A DNA stretch of 64,000 bases, taken from NCBI GenBank assembly GCA_050486265.1, contig JBJHCY010000009.1, positions 43,781-107,780 on the forward strand, in the 5' to 3' direction. Origin of the DNA: SLFH01 sp050486265 (GTDB lineage: Bacteria > Planctomycetota > Phycisphaerae > Phycisphaerales > UBA1924). How positions within the stretch are numbered: the stretch's first letter is position 1; each line of letters opens with the position of its first letter. The notes under the pieces are model-generated. The model was given only the letters and a program-made list of their open reading frames with translations, ran no database searches and was not told where the DNA came from. Shown here in pieces: positions 59,045 to 64,000 of this stretch. The translations under genes were made by a program, and so were the position numbers.

Positions 59045-61123
59045 ATGACCTCTCAGGCGCCTTCACCCGCCGGACGCAGACGCGGGCTCGCGGCCTTCTT
59101 CCTGTGCACAGCGATCGGCTGCGGGGTTGCGTTTGCCGAGGAAGGCGTTCGGGTGACGCCGATTTCCGGCGGGCTCGGTCTGTTTGATCTGGAGGCGTCC
59201 GCACCCCCTGGCGTCGAGGCGCTAAGCGCCGTGGTGCTGCTGGACCGCCCGGGCCGGGCGGCCCCGCTGGAGGCCCCGCTTCGCCCGGTTGGCGGGGACG
59301 ACGCCGATGGGGTCTGGGCGGGACGACTGATGGCCGGCGGGAAGGGCGGGGGCGAGGTGCGGTTCCGCGTCGTCTGGACCACGCCCGAGAGCGACATCGA
59401 GCGGGGGCCGATCGAGGCGTCGGCGGAGCCGGCGTTCCCCACACCCGACTGGGCGAAGGGGGCCGTCTGGTACCAGATCTTCCCGGAACGCTTCCGCAAC
59501 GCCAACCCGCACAACGACCCGGCCCAGCCCGGCGTCTTCCGCCCCGCCTGGAACAGCCCGTGGTTCGAGGTCTCCCTCGCCGAGGTCGAGGCGAACTGGA
59601 TGGCCTCCGCCTCGCTCGGCTACACCATCGACCCCGATGTGCCCGGAGGCTTTCTTTACAACAGCGTCTGGCACCGGCGCTACGGCGGCGACCTGCAGGG
59701 CGTCGTCGAGAAGCTCGACCACATCCGCTCGCTGGGCGTCACCGCGATCTACTTCTGCCCGGTGTTCGAGGCGCGGTCGATGCACAAGTACGACGCCGCG
59801 GACTTCAGGCACATCGACGCCAACCTCGGGCACACCGGCGTGCCCCGCGTCGAGTACGAGCCCCACCCCGACGAGACGGCCGACCCCGAGACCTGGGTCT
59901 GGACGCCGGCGGACATCTACTTCCTCGAAGTGCTCCTGCCCGAGGCGCGCAAACGCGGGATGCGGGTCATCATCGACGGCGTCTGGAACCACACGGGCCG
60001 CGAATTCTGGGCCTTCCAGGATGTGCTCGAGCACGGCAGAGACTCCGAGTTCGCCGAGTGGTTCCAGGTCCGCTTCAACGACGAGGGCGAGGTCGTCGGC
60101 TGGCGCGCGTGGGATCGCGAGAACGGCTATCTGCCCGCCTTCCGCCAGGTCCCCGACTCAGGCGGCGGCAACCTCCACCCCGAGGTGAAACAACACATCT
60201 TCGATGTCACGCGCCGATGGATGGCGCCCGACGGCGATGTCTCCCGCGGGATCGACGGGTGGCGGCTGGATGTGGCCGCCGAGGTGCCGCAGGGCTTTTG
60301 GCGCGAGTGGCACGCGCTGGTGCGCGAGATCAACCCCGACGCGCTGACGATCGCCGAGATCTGGTTCCCCGCGACCGACTTTCTCCGGGGCGATCAGTTC
60401 GACGCGCAGATGAACTACCCGTTCGCCTACCCGGTGATGAGCTGGCTGGGCACGACGCCGGGCACGACCGCCTCGCAGCTTCGGCGTGCGCTCGAGGCGG
60501 TGTTCATCCAACGCCCCGAGGTCGACCTCGTGCAGATGAACCAGCTCGACTCGCACGATGTCGAGCGGATCTACCCGATGCTCAACAACCCCGGGCGCGG
60601 GTACGACCAGCAGGCGAGGCTCTTTGAGCGCCCGGCCGCGGATCGGTACGACCCGTCGCGCCCGCCCGAGGAGATCTACCGCGACGCGATGCTCGGCGCA
60701 GCGATCCAGGCGATGTACATCGGCGCGCCGATGATCTACTACGGCAACGAGTTCGGCATGACCGGCGCCGACGACCCGGACAACCGCAAGCCCACGCCCT
60801 GGCCGGACCGGGGCCCGTACCACCCCGACGACGGGCCGATGCCCGAGCTCGTTCGCGAGTACGCCGCGTGGTTCAACCTCCGTTCGGACCCGACGCTCGG
60901 CCCGGTGCTTCGCTACGGGGCGGTTCGCCACCTCGACGCGGGGCGGGAGGATGTCTTTTCGTTCGTGCGGCAGCTCAACGAGCTTGAGGTGCTGGTGGTG
61001 GTCAATCGTTCTCGGACAGAGGCGTTCGACGCCTCGGCGCTGCTCGGGTCGCTCGGTTCGGGCGGGGACGGGAGCGAGCCGGTGGCGACGCAGTCGGCCC
61101 GGTGGTGGCTGATCCGACGCTGA
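59045..61123 (+). CDS. Secreted GH13 alpha-glucanase (cyclomaltodextrinase/neopullulanase-like)
   Basis: A 692-residue exported enzyme: signal peptide RRRGLAAFFLCTAIGCGVAFA, N-terminal beta domain (residues about 35-130), then the GH13 barrel. Region I VIIDGVWNHTG, region II GIDGWRLDVAAEV with nucleophile D409, region III LTIAEIWF with acid E438, region IV NQLDSHDVERI with D505. The YGGDLQGVVEKLDHIRSLGVTAIYFCPVFEA motif is characteristic of neopullulanase/cyclomaltodextrinase-type members. C-terminal beta domain ends WWLIRR. GGAG eight bases before ATG 59045. Cleaves alpha-1,4 (perhaps 1,6) glucans outside the cytoplasm; a lipobox-like TAIGC is also possible. Confidence 0.92.
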   Translation: MTSQAPSPAGRRRGLAAFFLCTAIGCGVAFAEEGVRVTPISGGLGLFDLEASAPPGVEALSAVVLLDRPGRAAPLEAPLRPVGGDDADGVWAGRLMAGGKGGGEVRFRVVWTTPESDIERGPIEASAEPAFPTPDWAKGAVWYQIFPERFRNANPHNDPAQPGVFRPAWNSPWFEVSLAEVEANWMASASLGYTIDPDVPGGFLYNSVWHRRYGGDLQGVVEKLDHIRSLGVTAIYFCPVFEARSMHKYDAADFRHIDANLGHTGVPRVEYEPHPDETADPETWVWTPADIYFLEVLLPEARKRGMRVIIDGVWNHTGREFWAFQDVLEHGRDSEFAEWFQVRFNDEGEVVGWRAWDRENGYLPAFRQVPDSGGGNLHPEVKQHIFDVTRRWMAPDGDVSRGIDGWRLDVAAEVPQGFWREWHALVREINPDALTIAEIWFPATDFLRGDQFDAQMNYPFAYPVMSWLGTTPGTTASQLRRALEAVFIQRPEVDLVQMNQLDSHDVERIYPMLNNPGRGYDQQARLFERPAADRYDPSRPPEEIYRDAMLGAAIQAMYIGAPMIYYGNEFGMTGADDPDNRKPTPWPDRGPYHPDDGPMPELVREYAAWFNLRSDPTLGPVLRYGAVRHLDAGREDVFSFVRQLNELEVLVVVNRSRTEAFDASALLGSLGSGGDGSEPVATQSARWWLIRR

Positions 61124-61383
61124 TATCCCGAGCGGAACCAAGCCTCCGTCCGCCCGAGTGATGTCCCCACGCACGCCCCGATCCGGCCCCTTACGCCTTG
61201 AAGGCGATATCCGGATGCCGATTTTTTGTTTCCGATCGACCCGCTGATCGCGCAAGAAGTTGATTGCGTCGGGAGGAAAAATTGCGACAATGGACGGCGC
61301 GCCTGCGGGCGCGGCCCTCTGCCCGGCGTGTGGCCGATGCGGGGGCACAGATACCGATCCGTCCGGATCCGAGGGAGTTCATC

Positions 61384-63426
61384 ATGTTGAAGAAGGGTCT
61401 TTCCGGGGCCGCGCTCGTCGCGGTGCTCGCCGGGCACGCGGCCTCGCAGGTCACCGTCGACGGCTCGCTCGCCGGCGATGAAGCCTGCTACGGGCAGCTT
61501 CTGTGGGTGCAGAACCAGCCGACCTCGTTCGGCGACAACACCCCGGCCAATGTGCCTCCAGCTGGCGACGCCTCGACCGCGACCTCCGGCGTCGAGATCG
61601 TCATCCCGCTCAGCGCGATCGGGAACCCGACTGGGCCGTTCCGCCTGACCGGCTGGGTCGCCTCGGGCGACGGCTCGTTCCTGAGCAACCAGGTCATCGG
61701 CGGCCTGCCCAACCTCGGCAACCTCGGCAACCCGCCGATCGACTTCGGCGCCATCCAGGGCCAGCAGTTCATCACCATCAACCCGACCTCGCTCGCGACG
61801 CCCCCGGTGGTGAACGGGCAGGTCGACAGCGCGTACGGCCCGCGCCAGGATGACTGGCTGCAGAACAACTTCACAGGCTTCGGCAACGCCACCCATGGCA
61901 ACCAGGCCGGCGGCGGCGGGTCGGAGATCGACCAGGTCTTCGCCGCAGTCTCGGGCGGGAACCTCTACCTCATGATCGCGGGCAACCTCGAGGCGAACGC
62001 CAACATCATGGCGCTCTACTTCGATGTCGCGCCGGGCGGGCAGACGACGCTCGCCTCGTTCAACCCGGCCGTTGCGAACCCGTCGAACCCGGACATCTTC
62101 GATGTGCTGGGGCCGCAGAGCGACATCTCGTTCGAGAGCGGCTTCGGCGCCGACTACGCCGTGATCGTCTCGGGCCGCAATGTCGCGCCGGCGGGCGACC
62201 CCGAGGACTTCCAGACCGGCATGACCGTCGTCGACCTGGGCTCGGGGTCGGTCGTGTTCGCCGGCAACGGGCGCTACGGCAGCGACGGCGCCGCAAACCC
62301 CACGCTCGTCAACGGCCAGCTGCCCGGCGCGCAGATGGTCATCGACAACTCCAACACACAGGGCGTCAGCGGCAGCCCGCCCATCCAGATCCCGTCCCAG
62401 GCCGACTCGGTCGGTTCGGAGATCAACGGGCTCTTCGGCTTTGTCGACCCCGACACCAACCGCCTGAACCTGCTCGTCACCGGCAACCTCCAGACGAACT
62501 TCAACAAGCTCGCCCTCTTCTTCGATGTCCAGCCCGGCGGGCAGAACACCCTCCGCGAGGACAACCTCGACATCGACTTCAACGGGCTGAACCGCATGGG
62601 CGGCCCCGGCGCCGGCGCCAACCCGACCGAGCCGGGACTCACCTTCGAGCAGGACTTTTTCGCCGACTACTTCCTCAGCGTCGGGACCGGCAATGTTCCG
62701 GTGCAGATCTTCGTCAACGCCACCACGCTGCGGACCAACGGGCCGCTGGTCAACTTCTCCGGCTTCCCGGTCGACTACTCCGCCTTCGACGGGGGCGACC
62801 GCGCCGACAACTTCCCCGTCGACTTCGGCGGCCCGAGGCTCGACGGGCAGGACGGTTTTACGCCCCAGCTCCTGACGAACTATCCCCCGCGCATCGTCGG
62901 CGACGCCCTCGTCGGCCTCGGCGGCACCGGCACGCCCCCCGCCCCCGACGCGGGCCTCATCCAGGTCTTTATCGATAACTCCAACATCGGCGGCGTCACC
63001 GACACCGATGTCTCCGACGCCGCCAATGTCACCACCGGCATCGAGATCTCGATCGACCTCGACGAGCTCGGCTGGGACGGCGTCTCGGAGATCAAGGTCG
63101 CGGGCGGCATCGCCAGCGGCGGCTACGACTTCTGGTCGAACCAGGTGCTCGGCGGCCTGCCCAGCGCCGATAACCTCGGGGAAGCCCGACAGATCAACTT
63201 CGCCAACCTCTCGGGCACGCAGTATGTCGTCATCCCCGTCCGCGCTTGCGATCCGGTCGCCTGCCCGCCCGACCTCAACAACGACGGCGTGGTTGATGCC
63301 GACGACTTCTTCCTCTTCCTCAGCCTCTTCGCCCAGGGCGACCCCAGAGCGGACTTCAACAACGACGGCGTGATCGACGCCGACGACTTCTTCGCCTTCC
63401 TCTCCGCCTTCGCCGCAGGCTGCTGA
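61384..63426 (+). CDS. Secreted GC-type dockerin protein with duplicated modules
   Basis: A 680-residue secreted protein: signal peptide MLKKGLSGAALVAVLAGHAASQ, a large beta-rich region and a C-terminal dockerin-like pair DLNNDGVVDADDF, DFNNDGVIDADDF ending AFAAGC, the GC-type dockerin of Phycisphaerae. Two module types each occur twice: GVEIVIPLSAIG...SNQVIGGLPN...FITI with its partner GIEISIDLDELG...SNQVLGGLPS...VVIP, and GNLEANANIMALYFDVAPGGQTTL with GNLQTNFNKLALFFDVQPGGQNTL. Ca2+ binding at the repeats is expected. The role is surface or matrix structure by inference. GGGAG precedes ATG 61384. Confidence 0.88.
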   Translation: MLKKGLSGAALVAVLAGHAASQVTVDGSLAGDEACYGQLLWVQNQPTSFGDNTPANVPPAGDASTATSGVEIVIPLSAIGNPTGPFRLTGWVASGDGSFLSNQVIGGLPNLGNLGNPPIDFGAIQGQQFITINPTSLATPPVVNGQVDSAYGPRQDDWLQNNFTGFGNATHGNQAGGGGSEIDQVFAAVSGGNLYLMIAGNLEANANIMALYFDVAPGGQTTLASFNPAVANPSNPDIFDVLGPQSDISFESGFGADYAVIVSGRNVAPAGDPEDFQTGMTVVDLGSGSVVFAGNGRYGSDGAANPTLVNGQLPGAQMVIDNSNTQGVSGSPPIQIPSQADSVGSEINGLFGFVDPDTNRLNLLVTGNLQTNFNKLALFFDVQPGGQNTLREDNLDIDFNGLNRMGGPGAGANPTEPGLTFEQDFFADYFLSVGTGNVPVQIFVNATTLRTNGPLVNFSGFPVDYSAFDGGDRADNFPVDFGGPRLDGQDGFTPQLLTNYPPRIVGDALVGLGGTGTPPAPDAGLIQVFIDNSNIGGVTDTDVSDAANVTTGIEISIDLDELGWDGVSEIKVAGGIASGGYDFWSNQVLGGLPSADNLGEARQINFANLSGTQYVVIPVRACDPVACPPDLNNDGVVDADDFFLFLSLFAQGDPRADFNNDGVIDADDFFAFLSAFAAGC

Positions 63427-63804
63427 TCGCCCGAGCCGAGCGCTTCTAAGCCACATCCGCCCCCGCCGGAGTCTTCCGGCGGGGGCGGTTTTTCAATCTT
63501 CATCAGAGCGAGCGGATCCCCTCAGACACAAAGGGCCGCGTGCGGGAATTCGTCGCGTCGGGGCTCGATTGCAAGCGATTCGCGCAGCAGCACCCGCGAC
63601 GACCCAATCTCCGCCCGGACGCAGCCCTTTCGCATCTTTCGTGAGGCCGCACAGCCGGACATCTCAGAGTCCTATAGCCAACACAGCACTTGCGTTGCGC
63701 GAAGAGATTGACGAGAATGCAGTGCTCGCCAGGGGGCGGCGGGATGTCGTAGGCCCGCTTGTCGTCGTTTCTGCCCGGCCTTCTGGCCAAGGAGAAAGAA
63801 AAAC
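63427..63804. other. 378-base intergenic region with a strong terminator
   Basis: The terminator at 63457-63493 closes the dockerin gene. The rest shows no gene; a TTGACG at 63709-63714 could be a -35 box but no matching -10 is evident. Confidence 0.5.
63457..63493 (+). terminator. Rho-independent terminator after the dockerin gene
   Basis: Perfect 14-base stem CCGCCCCCGCCGGA, loop GTCT, complement, then TTTTTC. It begins 31 bases past the stop at 63426. Confidence 0.95.
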
Positions 63805-64000
63805 ATGATCCGTATCCGTTCCGCTGGATCCAGCAGCTACCGCTGCGTGGGCGCGCTCGCTGTCTCGCTGCTTGCAGGGCACGCCGCCGCCGCCGTCATC
63901 AATGTCCCCGCCGACCAGCCGACCATCCAGGACGCGGTCAATGTCGCCAACACCGGCGATGAGATCGTCGTCGCCGATGGCACCTACTCGGGCTTCGGCT
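63805..64000 (+). CDS. Secreted parallel beta-helix protein, N-terminal part
   Basis: Only 65 residues are in the window. A signal peptide (VGALAVSLLAGHAAAAV) is followed by INVPADQPTIQDAVNVANTGDEIVVADGTYSGFG, the opening coil of right-handed beta-helix proteins common in planctomycetes, which often end in a GC-type dockerin. AGGAG lies about ten bases before the ATG. The product cannot be named further. Confidence 0.85.
   Translation, partial: MIRIRSAGSSSYRCVGALAVSLLAGHAAAAVINVPADQPTIQDAVNVANTGDEIVVADGTYSGFG

Overview
The window reads as chromosomal DNA of a high-GC planctomycete, most likely of the class Phycisphaerae. The pointers are a secreted protein ending in a GC-type dockerin (two DLNNDGVVDADDF-like repeats, last residues Gly-Cys), three stand-alone prepilin-type proteins with the GFTLIELLVVI leader, many secreted or lipid-anchored proteins, and very high GC third positions. 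There is no phage, transposase or CRISPR array; this is core chromosome with some accessory patches.

Region 1 (about 1-10500) is a nitrous-oxide and nitrosative-stress block. A minus-strand run holds an Rrf2 regulator, a membrane diheme cytochrome c, a Sec-type (clade II) NosZ that looks like a lipoprotein, a NosB-like membrane protein, and NosD, NosF, NosY and NosL. The last five genes are coupled by ATGA overlaps. Upstream lie a second Rrf2 regulator overlapping a hemerythrin gene and, divergently, a RIC-type iron-sulfur repair protein. A 24-30 bp inverted repeat between the divergent genes is a good operator candidate.

Region 2 (10500-24300) is mixed metabolism and unknowns: PanE-like reductase, PdxH, an EamA half-transporter, three tandem paralogues of an unrecognised family, HPPD, a kinase-fold protein with all catalytic motifs lost, a prepilin-like protein, SufU-SufS, a four-helix-bundle protein, tRNA-Pro(GGG), a secreted unknown and a glycosyltransferase. 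Dispersed repeats are concentrated here.

Region 3 (24600-32200) is a five-gene oligopeptide ABC transporter operon of odd composition: two OppC-type permeases, one OppB, one anchored binding protein and only one ATPase. Region 4 (32500-38800) is ispH-rlmN-hrpA. Region 5 (39000-41900) has an EEP-fold lipoprotein, a small membrane protein and a second prepilin-like protein.

Region 6 (42000-49400) centres on the methyl cycle: MetF, AhcY and an ArsR-methyltransferase fusion, with an M20 peptidase and glucan phosphorylase between. MetF and the ArsR fusion share an ATCCGGAT-centred palindrome upstream. Region 7 (49400-53700) has a TPR lipoprotein, a stand-alone LigD-N-like protein, asparagine synthetase and a second cysteine desulfurase. 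Region 8 (53700-57900) is a ribose/galactose-type sugar ABC transporter with a terminator between the binding-protein and ATPase genes. Region 9 (57900-64000) has a third prepilin-like protein, a secreted GH13 enzyme, the GC-dockerin protein and the start of a secreted beta-helix protein.

The best leads for something undescribed are the three-paralogue cluster, the palindrome family that acts as intergenic terminators (and a related palindrome inserted in frame in the M20 peptidase), the pseudokinase, and the permeases with enlarged loops. All calls were made by eye; no database search was possible.
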